DNA of 64,000 nucleotides from Mycolicibacterium sp. CR10 (GCF_005222675.1 NZ_STGE01000001.1:19061-83060); one strand, 5' to 3'; numbered from the stretch's first letter, positions 27,843 through 36,374 are shown. Made by a program: numbers and translations. The notes: generated by a model from the sequence alone, not told the origin.

Positions 27843-27869
27843 CTTGGATTCTCACGGCCGTTGCAACGC
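27843..27869 (+). repeat. Left terminal inverted repeat of IS30-type element
   Basis: Begins CTTGGATTCT and ends CGTTGCAACGC; pairs with 29488-29514 in opposite orientation. The inner CGTTGCAACG is itself palindromic. The outer boundary is tentative because similarity between the two flanks continues beyond it. Confidence 0.6.
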
Positions 27870-27876
27870 GGGCGGT

Positions 27877-29505
27877 TTACCCGTGTTCTAGTAAAGCAGT
27901 TAACCGCTCTGCGGGGGTGTCCCAGCCGAGGGTTTTGCGGGGGCGAGTATTGAGTTGTTCAGCAACGCCCGCAAGGTCGGCGACGCTGTGCTGTGATAGG
28001 TCGGTGGCCTTCGGGAAGTACTGCCGCAGAAGACCGTTCGTATTTTCGTTGGTGCCCCGTTGCCATGGCGCTCCGGGATCGCAGAAGTACACGTGCATGT
28101 CGGTGGCCATCCGGAAGGCATGGTGTTCGGACATCTCGGCCCCTTGATCCCAGGTCAGGGATCGTCGCAGTGCTTGCGGGAGTTCACCCAGGGATCGGAT
28201 GAGGCCGTCGCGGACGGCTTCGGCGATGCGGTCAACGGGCAGGTGCACCAGCACGACGTAGCGGCTAGCACGTTCCACGACGGTACCGATGGCTGAGCGC
28301 CCGACGGCACCGACGATGAGGTCGCCCTCCCAATGCCCCGGAATTGCGCGGTCTTCGACCTCGGCAGGTCGGTCAACGATGGAGATCATTGCCTCCCGGA
28401 ACCGAGGACTCCGCTGCGTCGGGTCGCGGCGGGGCTTGCGGGCCACCCGTCCAGATCTGATCGCGCTGACGATTTCACGTTTCAACGCACCCCTGCCGTG
28501 CAGGTAGATCGCCTGATAAATCGCCTCGGTGCCCACCCGCATCTCCAGATCGCCGGGAAAGTCCTTAACCAGCCTGCGGCTGATCTGCTCGGGTGACCAG
28601 CGGCGGCGAAGCCCTTGACCGACGTATTGCCGAAGCCGGCCGACCCGTTCCAGTTTGCGCTCCTTGGGCCTCTCGCGCCGCACCGCGGCCATCCGGTGCG
28701 CCGAATACGGCAAGTACCCCAACGCCTGCGTGGCGTTACGGCGTAGTTCCCGGCTGATCGTCGAAGGAGACCGACCCAGCCGGTTGCCGATCTGACGGAT
28801 CGAAATACCACGGGTCTTCAAGTCGTGGATCTGTTCGCGCTCAACCAAACTCAGGTAACGCGCAGAGATCGAACGTTCCAGCCGATCTGCATAAGGGGGA
28901 TTATCGTTGCGGCCATACGCGTTTCGCGGACTCTTCACATTCGCCAGTATCTGCGCTGGTCGGTACTTCACCACCCGTCCATCCGGATAGACACGCCCAC
29001 CATAGAACTGACGAATCCCCTTGTCCCAATCCTGCGCCGACCTTTTGTCGACACCGACTTGGGCGGCCGCGTCACGTCTGCTCACGCCCTCGCTGCGCAG
29101 CCGTAGGAACTCGTCGCGCTGCTCAATGACGTCCTTGCCGGTGAAGATCCCGGCCTGATGCGCCCACTTGTAGCACGTCACCCGCACGTAGCCGAGTTCT
29201 CGGGCCACCGCCGAGACATTTCCCCGAATGCTGAGCAACCGAAAGAACTCGGCCTTTTCCCCGGGCGTGTAGCTTCGGGGCCTCGGGCGTCGACTGGCCA
29301 CGCCAGCCTGGCGCCGCCAGCGATACCCGGTATCGGCACTAACCCCCGCACCCGCCGCGGCTGCCCGAATCGTGCCCCCACGATCCAGCAACCGAAAGAA
29401 CACATCCCGCTGACCGGCTGAATAACGCTGCACACCCGGCCGATTCGCCAACTCATCAGACAACGCCAACACCCCTGCTTCATCAAGGCGTTGCAACGAC
29501 CCCAA
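27877..29505 (-). CDS. IS30-family transposase
   Basis: Up to 542 aa. N-terminal part holds several helix-turn-helix-like units (GTIRAAAAGAGVSADTGYRWRR; GNVSAVARELGYVRVTCYKW; GVSRRDAAAQVGVDKRS). The middle has the IS30 HTH (ISIRQIGNRLGRSPSTISRELRRN). The C-terminal DDE domain shows HWEGDLIVG, LTWDQGAEM and PWQRGTNENTNGLLRQYFPK. The open frame reaches TTG 29505, inside the terminal repeat; GTG 29472 is a more natural start. The extended N-terminus is longer than in the prototype IS30. The frame looks intact, so the element may still be active. Confidence 0.92.
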   Translation of the reverse strand: MGSLQRLDEAGVLALSDELANRPGVQRYSAGQRDVFFRLLDRGGTIRAAAAGAGVSADTGYRWRRQAGVASRRPRPRSYTPGEKAEFFRLLSIRGNVSAVARELGYVRVTCYKWAHQAGIFTGKDVIEQRDEFLRLRSEGVSRRDAAAQVGVDKRSAQDWDKGIRQFYGGRVYPDGRVVKYRPAQILANVKSPRNAYGRNDNPPYADRLERSISARYLSLVEREQIHDLKTRGISIRQIGNRLGRSPSTISRELRRNATQALGYLPYSAHRMAAVRRERPKERKLERVGRLRQYVGQGLRRRWSPEQISRRLVKDFPGDLEMRVGTEAIYQAIYLHGRGALKREIVSAIRSGRVARKPRRDPTQRSPRFREAMISIVDRPAEVEDRAIPGHWEGDLIVGAVGRSAIGTVVERASRYVVLVHLPVDRIAEAVRDGLIRSLGELPQALRRSLTWDQGAEMSEHHAFRMATDMHVYFCDPGAPWQRGTNENTNGLLRQYFPKATDLSQHSVADLAGVAEQLNTRPRKTLGWDTPAERLTALLEHG

Positions 29506-29514
29506 GAATCCAAG
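29488..29514 (-). repeat. Right terminal inverted repeat of IS30-type element
   Basis: Reverse complement begins CTTGGATTCT and ends CGTTGCAACGC, matching 27843-27869 at 23 of 27 positions by eye. Confidence 0.6.
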
Positions 29515-29517
29515 CCG

Positions 29518-29590
29518 CTAGGGTTCGGTGATGTCGGCCAACCACAACGTGTTTGGCGCAGCCACGGTGAAGTCACTCGCAACTATCGTC
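29518..29590 (-). pseudogene. Second IS3-family transposase fragment, opposite orientation
   Basis: Minus-strand reading gives ASDFTVAAPNTLWLADITEP followed by a stop at 29518. This is the region just before and including the first catalytic Asp of IS3-type orfB proteins (pattern DFtaxxPNxlWvxDIT). It is truncated at the IS30 end. It points towards the IS30 element, as does the fragment at 27555-27842 on the other side. Confidence 0.6.
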
Positions 29591-29654
29591 CTGCTGCATC
29601 CCACCGAAACCTGTTGCGCAGGCTGGCCACGGCAGTCGATCTCGTGGCCCCGGC

Positions 29655-31115
29655 TCAGGCCAGCGGCGGCCCGGGCGGGCCAGTGCGGCGGCTAATGGTC
29701 TGCAGTTCGGTATAGGCGTGCAGGCTGGCCGGGGAGAATTCGCGGCCCAACCCGCTCGCCTTCGCCCCACCGAACGGCGCGCGGGGGTCAAGGGAGGTGA
29801 AGGTGTGGCTGTTGATGAACACCGAGCCAGTGTCGAGCCGACGGCCGAGCAAGAAAGCGCGCTCTTCGTCCGAGGTCCAGATCGAGGCGGCTAGCCCATA
29901 CTGCGACCGGTTCACAACTCTGATGACCTCGTCGAGTTCGTCATAGCGCAGCACCGGCACCACCGGGCCGAACTGCTCCTCTTCGACGATCGCCAGCCAG
30001 GGGTCGGCCTCGGTGATCACGCTGGGCATCATGAAGTGGCCATGCTCCCAGGCCGCCGTGTCCAGCCGCTGCCCGAGTGTGGTGACGGTCGCACCGCTCG
30101 CCCGTGCCTCTTCGACGATCTTCTCGACCATGCCTTTCTGCTCGGCGTTGTTGAGCGGACCCATGGTCGAGCGGGGATCGTCACCGGGTCCGACGACGAT
30201 CTGGTCCACCGCCGCGTGGAACGCTTCGACGAAGCGGTCGTGGATGCGGGCCGGCACGTAGATCCGTTTGAGGCCGAAGCACACCTGGCCGGTGGTCCCG
30301 AAGGCGCCCTTTGCGATCTGCCGCATGGTTTCCGGCGAGAGGTCCACGTCGTCGAGGACGATCGCGGGGTCGTTTCCGCCAAGTTCCAGCGTCACCCGCT
30401 TGATGTCGTGTGCGGCCGCGGCCATGACCTTGCGGCCAGTGGTGATGCCACCGGTGAAACCGATCTTGCGGATCAGCGGATGGCCGACCAGCGCCTCGCC
30501 GACCGCGTCGCCGCCGGTGACCATGTTGAGAACACCAGGCGGGAAGTGCTGTTGGAGGGCGCGGATGACCTCGCTGAGGACCAGGGGGGAGTTCTCCGAA
30601 GGCTTCAGGACGACAGTGTTGCCGGCGGCGAGCGCCGGAGCGATCTTCATGAACGACAAGACCACCGGGAAGTTCCAAGGCGTGACGGCGGCCACCGGCC
30701 CGATCGGGCGGCGCCGGATGAGCGTCGTGCCGCCGGTGTCCCGGATCTCTTGGTCCGCCAGCGTCTCGGCAGCGATGCCGGCGGTGTAGCCACAGATTCC
30801 CGAAGCAAACTCAAGGTCGATGTGCGACTCTTCGAGGATCTTTCCGTTTTCCCGGCTCAGGAGGGCTGCGCTTTCCTCCATCATGTTGTGGATCACGCCC
30901 GCGGCTGCAATCAGCGCGCCCTGACGTTCCTCCAGCGGCCGCGACGACCACTCCGGGAATGCCGTTGCCGCGGCCTCCACCGCCGCGTTGACTTGACTGG
31001 AGGTGGCGTCTGGGACCGACCCGAGCACCACTCGGGTGTCCGCCGGACTGACGACTTCGATCGTCCGCTCCGATGTCTCCTCGCGTCCGTCGATGATGAG
31101 TTTGGCGTTGATCAC
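29655..31115 (-). CDS. nidD: Aldehyde dehydrogenase, NidD/PhdK-type (aromatic aldehyde oxidation)
   Basis: 486 aa ALDH: PWNFPVVLSFMKIAPALAAGN, KPSENSPL, general base Glu in TLELGGNDP, catalytic Cys in GTTGQVCFGLKRIYV, and PFGGAKASGLGRE near the end. GTG 31115 with AAAGG nine bases upstream. Position before nidB-nidA (now separated by an IS30 element) matches the nidDBA order of PAH-degrading mycobacteria. It would oxidise 1-hydroxy-2-naphthaldehyde, 2-carboxybenzaldehyde or salicylaldehyde-type products of the hydratase-aldolases. Which aldehyde is preferred cannot be read from sequence. Confidence 0.82.
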   Translation of the reverse strand: MINAKLIIDGREETSERTIEVVSPADTRVVLGSVPDATSSQVNAAVEAAATAFPEWSSRPLEERQGALIAAAGVIHNMMEESAALLSRENGKILEESHIDLEFASGICGYTAGIAAETLADQEIRDTGGTTLIRRRPIGPVAAVTPWNFPVVLSFMKIAPALAAGNTVVLKPSENSPLVLSEVIRALQQHFPPGVLNMVTGGDAVGEALVGHPLIRKIGFTGGITTGRKVMAAAAHDIKRVTLELGGNDPAIVLDDVDLSPETMRQIAKGAFGTTGQVCFGLKRIYVPARIHDRFVEAFHAAVDQIVVGPGDDPRSTMGPLNNAEQKGMVEKIVEEARASGATVTTLGQRLDTAAWEHGHFMMPSVITEADPWLAIVEEEQFGPVVPVLRYDELDEVIRVVNRSQYGLAASIWTSDEERAFLLGRRLDTGSVFINSHTFTSLDPRAPFGGAKASGLGREFSPASLHAYTELQTISRRTGPPGPPLA

Positions 31116-31518
31116 GCAGTCCTACCTTTCTCGGGGGTTTAGTGGCCGACGACCATGGGTTTCGAATCGTCCAGGAACGTCGGTATGCCTGTCGTGGGGT
31201 GGCCAAGTTGGATGGTGGCGGGAGGCTGGCCGCGTGGCGCCCCGCGACCACTCGCCCGTCAATTGTGAAATGTGATCGGATCGCTGTGCGAGGACGTGTC
31301 GGCGTGGTCGTCTGCTCGGCTGACGGCATTTAGGACGACGCCGAATGTGGTTGGAGGTCAACAGCGATGGGTCGGTGTCGTCGCCGCCGCACTTTGTCGC
31401 CACCGTGCGCAGCCAGGACCACGAATCCTCGAACAAGTTCGAGCGCATTTCGTTCGACCGCGGCGGCGCGTTCGTCAAATCACACTCCTTGCATGCTCCA
31501 AAAGTGACAGTGAGCCAT
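31116..31518 (-). other. Long 5' region of nidD without a convincing gene
   Basis: About 400 bases between the nidD start and the promoter-operator module at 31519. Minus-strand frames of 100 or so codons exist here but have no recognisable domain or ribosome site. It may be an untranslated leader or decayed sequence. Confidence 0.4.
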
Positions 31519-31587
31519 TCTGGCTAGCAGATGTGCCCTCCGCTATAAGGAACAGTAAATCGGTCCCTTGTCGTGGTCAAGCAATCT
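31519..31587 (-). promoter_or_regulatory. Promoter-operator module shared with nidB, upstream of nidD
   Basis: Perfect TCTG-N5-CAGA inverted repeat at 31519-31531, followed on the plus strand by a block (31527-31562) nearly identical to that at 27121-27156, and then GGTCAA as in the nidB copy. On the minus strand TTTACT lies the same 22 bases before the operator as in the nidB copy. It lies about 400 bases upstream of nidD and downstream of the hydratase-aldolase gene end. Confidence 0.5.
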
Positions 31588-31748
31588 CGGTGAAACCAAA
31601 TGCGCGCATTAGCGGAATGTCGAAGCGATGATCGTTCTCACGGCGAAGAAGGAGCATGAGATGGGCTTGTCGTGGGCATCGCCCACCGCTGTAACCGGTC
31701 GACGCCGCGGAGCGCCAGCAATTCGCAGGCGTTTCGGTGGTGATCAGG
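31588..31748. other. Spacer after the hydratase-aldolase gene
   Basis: Between the module at 31519-31587 and the hydratase-aldolase stop at 31749 I see no gene and no clear hairpin. Together with 31116-31518 it makes up a 633-base gap in an otherwise compact operon region. Confidence 0.4.
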
Positions 31749-32777
31749 TCAGGATGTTGGGTGCGTCGATCCCAAGCTGGCGATGCCATCCGCCGCGGCG
31801 GCCTCACGCGACAGGTGGTAGCGCTCTGCCAACCCTATCCAGCGCTGGCCGTACCGTTGCGCGGACTCGACGACGGTCTCCGGTATGTGGACGAAGGGCG
31901 GGCGGGCCGCCCCGGCGCGCCCATAGCCCGCAGTGTCGATCGCTATCTTCCACCAGGCGGACTGCATAGCCTGGAACTCCTCCATGGTCAGGCCCAGTGT
32001 CCGAAAAGGGGCCTGCATCTGGTCGGCGATAGCGGCGGCTTCTGTCCAATCGCCGCGCTGGCATGCGTCGCGCAGGGACAGCGCGGGCCAAGGGCCCATG
32101 CAGACGTCGATACTCCAGGCGCCAGCAGCGCCGAACATCATCGCCGGGTACATCAACTGGTCCAAGACGAGGACCGACATCTTGTCCCCGACCGCCTTGA
32201 TAGCGCCGATGACATTGAAAATGTCCATCGAGGTCTGCTTCAACGCGACAACGTTGCGAATCTGTGCCAACTCCCGAAAAGCGCCGGGTGGCAGCGTGAT
32301 ACGAAACGCGTGCGGATTCTGGTAGATCATGATCGCAAGCTCTGGTACCGCCTCGGCAAGATCCTTGTAGTACTGGACCGCGTTCTCCGGTGTCTGCGGC
32401 AGATACATGGGCGGTCCGCTCATGATCCCGTCTGCCCCGAGGTCGGCGATAAGCCGGGCGCGCCGGATCGAGTCGCGCGTGTTGAGCGTGCTGGCGCCGA
32501 CGAACACGGGCACCCGTCCGTCCACCGTCTCCACCACCGTAGTGATGAGGGTCAGATATTCCTCGTCGTTGAGGGTATGCGACTCGCCGGCACTTCCTGT
32601 CGTGACGATGCCGTCCGCGCCGTCACGCACCAACCGGTCGACCAGGGACGACAGCGCGTCAGTGTCGATCGTGTTGACCGCGTTGACATCCGCTGCGTCC
32701 GGGGTCGAGCAGGCCGGTACGAACGCCCACAGCCCCCTCATATCGTTGGGAGAGAGCGCGGTAATCCGACTTGTCAC
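31749..32777 (-). CDS. phdG: Hydratase-aldolase of the DapA/NAL superfamily (PhdG-like)
   Basis: 342 aa TIM-barrel aldolase. Schiff-base lysine in VVALKQTSMD, catalytic tyrosine in IMIYQNPHAF, and the substrate-binding GSAGESHTL loop in place of GTTGE. In PAH pathways these enzymes hydrate and cleave trans-o-hydroxybenzylidenepyruvate-type compounds to an aromatic aldehyde and pyruvate. GTG 32777 with AGGA seven bases upstream. It sits between the extradiol dioxygenase/SCP2 genes and nidD, the order expected for ring cleavage, aldol cleavage, aldehyde oxidation. Assignment to PhdG rather than another family member is by position. Confidence 0.75.
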   Translation of the reverse strand: MTSRITALSPNDMRGLWAFVPACSTPDAADVNAVNTIDTDALSSLVDRLVRDGADGIVTTGSAGESHTLNDEEYLTLITTVVETVDGRVPVFVGASTLNTRDSIRRARLIADLGADGIMSGPPMYLPQTPENAVQYYKDLAEAVPELAIMIYQNPHAFRITLPPGAFRELAQIRNVVALKQTSMDIFNVIGAIKAVGDKMSVLVLDQLMYPAMMFGAAGAWSIDVCMGPWPALSLRDACQRGDWTEAAAIADQMQAPFRTLGLTMEEFQAMQSAWWKIAIDTAGYGRAGAARPPFVHIPETVVESAQRYGQRWIGLAERYHLSREAAAADGIASLGSTHPTS

Positions 32778-32894
32778 GACAGTGTCCTATCCATGTTAAG
32801 GCGCCAAAAGGTGGATCCGTTGGACTTGCTTTTTCGCGGCGAAGGCTTCGCCACGGCTGACGATCTCGAGTGCTCTCGGGTTCTCGGCGCCTCC

Positions 32895-33287
32895 TCAGGA
32901 CCCGTACTCGATGTCCAAACTGCTCTCGAGCTCTGAAAGCCGATCCTGGGCTTTTCCGACCGACATCATCTTCATCATGTTTCCGGTCGCCTTCATCTGG
33001 CCCGTCATGGCCGCGGTTTGGCCATTGAGTGCACCCCGGGAGAGTTCGATATTCGTTTCGTAAGTGATTTCGGCCTCCACGTCTGGCGTCCGTGGCGGGG
33101 CCCCGATGCCGACGGTGAGCGACCCGTCATCGAAATGCATGTAGTAGTTGTCACTCGACGGGCTCCCCGACACGGACACCCGCAGCACCACGTCATGTCC
33201 CGTCGCGGCAGTGCGGAACTTCTCGTCGGAATTGGCTGCGGCGGTCACCGCGTCGGCCCATTCATCGGTCAGAAACTGAATCGCCAT
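32895..33287 (-). CDS. SCP2-like sterol/lipid-binding protein
   Basis: About 130 aa from ATG 33287, favoured by GAGGGCGGC just upstream over a longer frame to 33329. Sequence TDEWADAVTAAANSDEKFR, then DDGSLTVGIG, PDVEAEITYET, and ALNGQTAAMTGQMKATGNMMKM is typical of bacterial SCP2 domain proteins; the KATGNMMKM-like motif is common in that family. Placed between phdF and the hydratase-aldolase, it may bind aromatic or acyl-CoA intermediates. The function is not known. Confidence 0.75.
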   Translation of the reverse strand: MAIQFLTDEWADAVTAAANSDEKFRTAATGHDVVLRVSVSGSPSSDNYYMHFDDGSLTVGIGAPPRTPDVEAEITYETNIELSRGALNGQTAAMTGQMKATGNMMKMMSVGKAQDRLSELESSLDIEYGS

Positions 33288-33338
33288 GCCGCCCTCATCT
33301 GTCGTTGTTGATTCGTTGGCGCAACTCATCCGGCGCGC

Positions 33339-34229
33339 TTATGGTGTCGCGGCCTCGAGTGCCCCCGGTGGCGTCTGGGCCACCATCTGATGGCCCCACA
33401 CGCTCGGCGCCTCATACTGGGCGACCGTCCAGGTCTCGTCGTCGACGGTGGCCCCACCCCAGCCGTACTCGAGGTCGAATCCACTCGGAGTGCGCACGTA
33501 AAACGAGACCATCCGGTCGTTGACGTGGCGCCCGAGGGTCATGCTCAGCGGGATGTTGCGCGACATGCACAGGTCATAGGCAATGCCCACGTCATCGAAA
33601 TCGGCTACCTCGACCATCACGTGGTGCAGTCCCCGGACGCCCGGCATCGGGGTCAGCGCGATGCTGTGGTGACGAGGGTTGCAGTGGTAGAACCACAGGT
33701 CGATGAAGGTGTAGATTTCATCGCTCTTCTTGAACCCGAGTACATCTCGCAGAAACCTGTCGGCCTGCGCGAGGTCAGGTGTCGCCAGCACGACATGACC
33801 CAGACCCTGTGATCCGGTGAGGAATCTCGACATCGGCCGGCCGGGGTGAAATGACTTGGGCACGATCCGCTGTCCGTAGAACAGTTCATGTCGTAGCCCC
33901 GAAGGATCCGAAAGCGCCAGGAAGCCTAGGACTCCGCGAGCGGCGCGGTCCTCATCGTTCCCGACTTCGAACGGGATCCCTCGCGCACGCAGGGCCTCGC
34001 CGGCAGCCTCGAGCGCGTCTTCGCTGCCCACATCCCAACCCGCATACAGCATGCGATTGCGGTCTCCCTGATGCACGGCGATACGGTGGTCGGCGTCGTC
34101 CATTCTCAACCGCACTGATCCGTCGTCGCGTTCGCTGGCTTGCATTCCGAGTACCTCGGGGCCGAATTCCAGCCATTCCTTCGCATCGGGTGACGCAACG
34201 CCCAGATAGCCCAGCGATTTGACAAACAT
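33339..34229 (-). CDS. phdF: Type I extradiol dioxygenase (PhdF/BphC-like)
   Basis: 296 aa, two-domain vicinal-oxygen-chelate fold. Fe(II) ligands His145 (LGHVV), His203 (LHHVMVEV) and Glu254 (FDLEYGWGG) are all present in the second domain. Start ATG 34229 with GGAGG eight bases upstream; the frame is open to 34508 but the extension overlaps phdJ and is not coding. It cleaves a fused-ring catechol such as 3,4-dihydroxyphenanthrene or 1,2-dihydroxynaphthalene next to a hydroxyl. Neighbours are the two hydratase-aldolases that act on the ring-fission product. Confidence 0.87.
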   Translation of the reverse strand: MFVKSLGYLGVASPDAKEWLEFGPEVLGMQASERDDGSVRLRMDDADHRIAVHQGDRNRMLYAGWDVGSEDALEAAGEALRARGIPFEVGNDEDRAARGVLGFLALSDPSGLRHELFYGQRIVPKSFHPGRPMSRFLTGSQGLGHVVLATPDLAQADRFLRDVLGFKKSDEIYTFIDLWFYHCNPRHHSIALTPMPGVRGLHHVMVEVADFDDVGIAYDLCMSRNIPLSMTLGRHVNDRMVSFYVRTPSGFDLEYGWGGATVDDETWTVAQYEAPSVWGHQMVAQTPPGALEAATP

Positions 34230-34249
34230 GTGCTGCTCCTCCCTGCAAA

Positions 34250-35251
34250 TCAGACGGCGGCGACGATCTCGGATGTTTCGTAGCGCTGCTGCAACGCGGC
34301 CCACCTCTTGCCGGCCTCGCGAGCTCCGTCCAGATAGGATTCCGGCACTTCGGTGTAGGGCGGCCGGGTGGGCCCGGTGCGCATGAAGCCCGCCGCCCGG
34401 AACTGGGCGTTGTCTATCTGGATGCTGTATTTGAGGAATTCTGAGAAGTTGCCGCCCGGGTAAAGCGTCTCGAGAGCCGCTTCGAATTCGTCGGTCAGGG
34501 CCTGGCACTCGTCCCAGCGCCGGGCCCTAATCAGGTCTCGTAGGTGCGTCACGGGTGCTGGGCCGCAGGCCACGTTGCCCGACCAGCAGGCAGTGACCTC
34601 CTCCGGGAACAGCCGGGCGAAGTAGTACCAATCGGTCTCGAGTGGCAGCAGCCGTATGCGACCGCCCACCGCGCGGAGGTCGGACATGAAGGCGGCGCCG
34701 CTGAGCAGCCCGAGATGCTTGGCGGCGACGAGCTGCGGTATTGCGCTGAGCGCCTCGTAGGCGGCCGACCCGATTTTCCCCTTGAAGGCACCCGGGTTGT
34801 CATAGGCCACCAGTGCCAAGTGCGGCACTGCCTCGGCCACGTCGCGGTAGAAGCGCACAATGCCAGCGTCATCGAGAGGGAGCCACATCGGACGCCCCAC
34901 GAACAGGCCGTCGGCGCCGAGCTCGCCGAGTCGGTGACCCCTGGCGATCGTGTCGCGGGTGTTCAGCGTCGTTGCTCCGGCGAAAACGGGGATCCGCCCT
35001 GCGACGGCCTCGACGACAGTGGCGACGAAGGCTTGCAGCTCATCCCACGTGAGCGAGGCGCATTCGCCGAATGTGCCAGTGGTCATAAGCACATCGACGC
35101 CGCCACGGACCATCGCATCGGCGAGTTTCGCCGCCTCATCGAGGTCTACGGAGTTTGCAGTGTCGACGCGGTCCGCCGTTGGGGTGGACGGCGTGGGGAT
35201 GATGCCGACGACCCCCGTTACGTCATCGACGGTCAATTTTGTAGTCGTCAC
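34250..35251 (-). CDS. phdJ: Hydratase-aldolase (trans-2'-carboxybenzalpyruvate type, PhdJ-like)
   Basis: 333 aa DapA-superfamily protein beginning with the PAH hydratase-aldolase signature GIIPTPSTP. Catalytic Tyr in LVAYDNPGAF and Schiff-base Lys in LVAAKHLGLL. GTG 35251 with AAAGGG seven bases upstream, 24 bases after phdI. The phdI-phdJ pairing is the arrangement known from phenanthrene degraders: the cupin dioxygenase opens 1-hydroxy-2-naphthoate and PhdJ converts trans-2'-carboxybenzalpyruvate to 2-carboxybenzaldehyde and pyruvate. Confidence 0.83.
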   Translation of the reverse strand: MTTTKLTVDDVTGVVGIIPTPSTPTADRVDTANSVDLDEAAKLADAMVRGGVDVLMTTGTFGECASLTWDELQAFVATVVEAVAGRIPVFAGATTLNTRDTIARGHRLGELGADGLFVGRPMWLPLDDAGIVRFYRDVAEAVPHLALVAYDNPGAFKGKIGSAAYEALSAIPQLVAAKHLGLLSGAAFMSDLRAVGGRIRLLPLETDWYYFARLFPEEVTACWSGNVACGPAPVTHLRDLIRARRWDECQALTDEFEAALETLYPGGNFSEFLKYSIQIDNAQFRAAGFMRTGPTRPPYTEVPESYLDGAREAGKRWAALQQRYETSEIVAAV

Positions 35252-35275
35252 GTTTACGCCCTTTCTTGCTTGGCG

Positions 35276-36361
35276 TCAGCGAGCGCGGAGGTTCGCGGGG
35301 ATCGGAGGAACTGGTTGCGTACCGACAGAGAGTTCGGGCACTTCGTAGTACAGATCCAGGGCTTTCAAAGTAGGGGCGTCGTTTACCGAGAACAGGACCG
35401 CGTCCTGGGCCGAACGGTTGATGAAGTGGTGGGTGCTCCAGTTGGGCACTACGAAGCTGTCGTGCGGCCCCCAGTCGAGGTCTACCCCGTCGACGACCGT
35501 CGTCCCTTCTCCGCGCACAACGAAGTACACAGCGCTCGACGTGTGGCGATGGGCTTCGGTCCGCTGGCCCGGCCGCAGCAGCTGCACCCAGCAATCGAGT
35601 GTCGGCATCGTCGATCCGCCGGTGACCGGGTTCGCATACCGCAAGACCACGCCGTCGTAAGGACTGCCCGCAAGGCCCGCCATGCGCTGGAGCTGCCGCT
35701 CAACGTCACGCCAGGGGTAGCGAAATGGGAAGTTTGCCGTCTTGACCTGCTCCCACGCCGGCCGCAGCAGCCCACCGCGATCGGCGAGGTGCTCCCCCGG
35801 GTTCTCGCGCTGAGGCTGCCGCTTCTCCCCAAAAGACTCGTAGAAGGGCACGTTCAACCCGAGCACCAGCCCGATATCCAGGACGTCGAGCCACACGACG
35901 TTGTCAGAGGTCGCGTTCTCGTGATCGTGCCATGCCCAGCGGGGAGTCAGGACCAGGTCGTAGTCGTCCATTTGACACGGCTCGCCGTCCACCACCGTGA
36001 CCAGACCCGGGCCGCCGTGAATGGCGAACCGCAATGCCGCCATGGTGTGGCGGTGCGCGTAGGCGATCTCGCCCGGTTTGAGCATCTGCATGCCCATGTT
36101 CATTGTTTGAGTCGTTCCCCGGGCAGCCGGGTTGATGAAGGAGAGATTGCGTCGCGCAGTCAAACTCTCGGGCATCACTTCACACGACTTCAAGAGCTTC
36201 GCGTGGACATCCTGCCACCGCCACAGGAATGGGACACCAGCGGGTTTGGGGCCGCCGACGACGCTTTCGAGCACCTCGTCATAGACCCATTGCCCCCGAA
36301 GATTGACCGCCTCGAGCTCGACGTCGAACTCTTGAAGCGTTGAGATCTCGGCGGTCGACAT
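35276..36361 (-). CDS. phdI: 1-hydroxy-2-naphthoate dioxygenase (bicupin, PhdI-like)
   Basis: 361 aa with two cupin domains, of the gentisate/1-hydroxy-2-naphthoate dioxygenase group. N-terminal cupin Fe(II) ligands are probably His103 and His105 (YAHRHT) and His145 (WAWHDHE). A second cupin carries EAHRHTSSAVYFVVRGEG. It cleaves a ring carrying one hydroxyl and one carboxylate. ATG 36361 follows GAAGGGG. First gene of the phdI-phdJ-phdF-SCP2-hydratase-aldolase operon, which favours 1-hydroxy-2-naphthoate over gentisate. Confidence 0.85.
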   Translation of the reverse strand: MSTAEISTLQEFDVELEAVNLRGQWVYDEVLESVVGGPKPAGVPFLWRWQDVHAKLLKSCEVMPESLTARRNLSFINPAARGTTQTMNMGMQMLKPGEIAYAHRHTMAALRFAIHGGPGLVTVVDGEPCQMDDYDLVLTPRWAWHDHENATSDNVVWLDVLDIGLVLGLNVPFYESFGEKRQPQRENPGEHLADRGGLLRPAWEQVKTANFPFRYPWRDVERQLQRMAGLAGSPYDGVVLRYANPVTGGSTMPTLDCWVQLLRPGQRTEAHRHTSSAVYFVVRGEGTTVVDGVDLDWGPHDSFVVPNWSTHHFINRSAQDAVLFSVNDAPTLKALDLYYEVPELSVGTQPVPPIPANLRAR

Positions 36362-36374
36362 GGGCTACCCCTTC

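Larger units (their letters stand above)
27843..29514 (-). mobile_element. IS30-family insertion sequence
   Basis: About 1.67 kb element defined by a 27-base imperfect inverted repeat (27843-27869 and 29488-29514, four mismatches by eye; both contain CTTGGATTCT and CGTTGCAACGC) enclosing one IS30-type transposase gene. I cannot see a convincing target duplication. It lies between nidD and nidB, splitting a nidDBA-like cluster, and both flanks are IS3-type remnants. Confidence 0.75.

Noticed and set aside
27843..29514. Composite transposon made of the two IS3 fragments
   Set aside because: The fragments are short, frameshifted or stopped, point inward from opposite strands, and no matching outer ends are visible.
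34544..36343. Plus-strand frame of 599 codons across phdJ and phdI
   Set aside because: It spans two real genes on the opposite strand and shows no family features.
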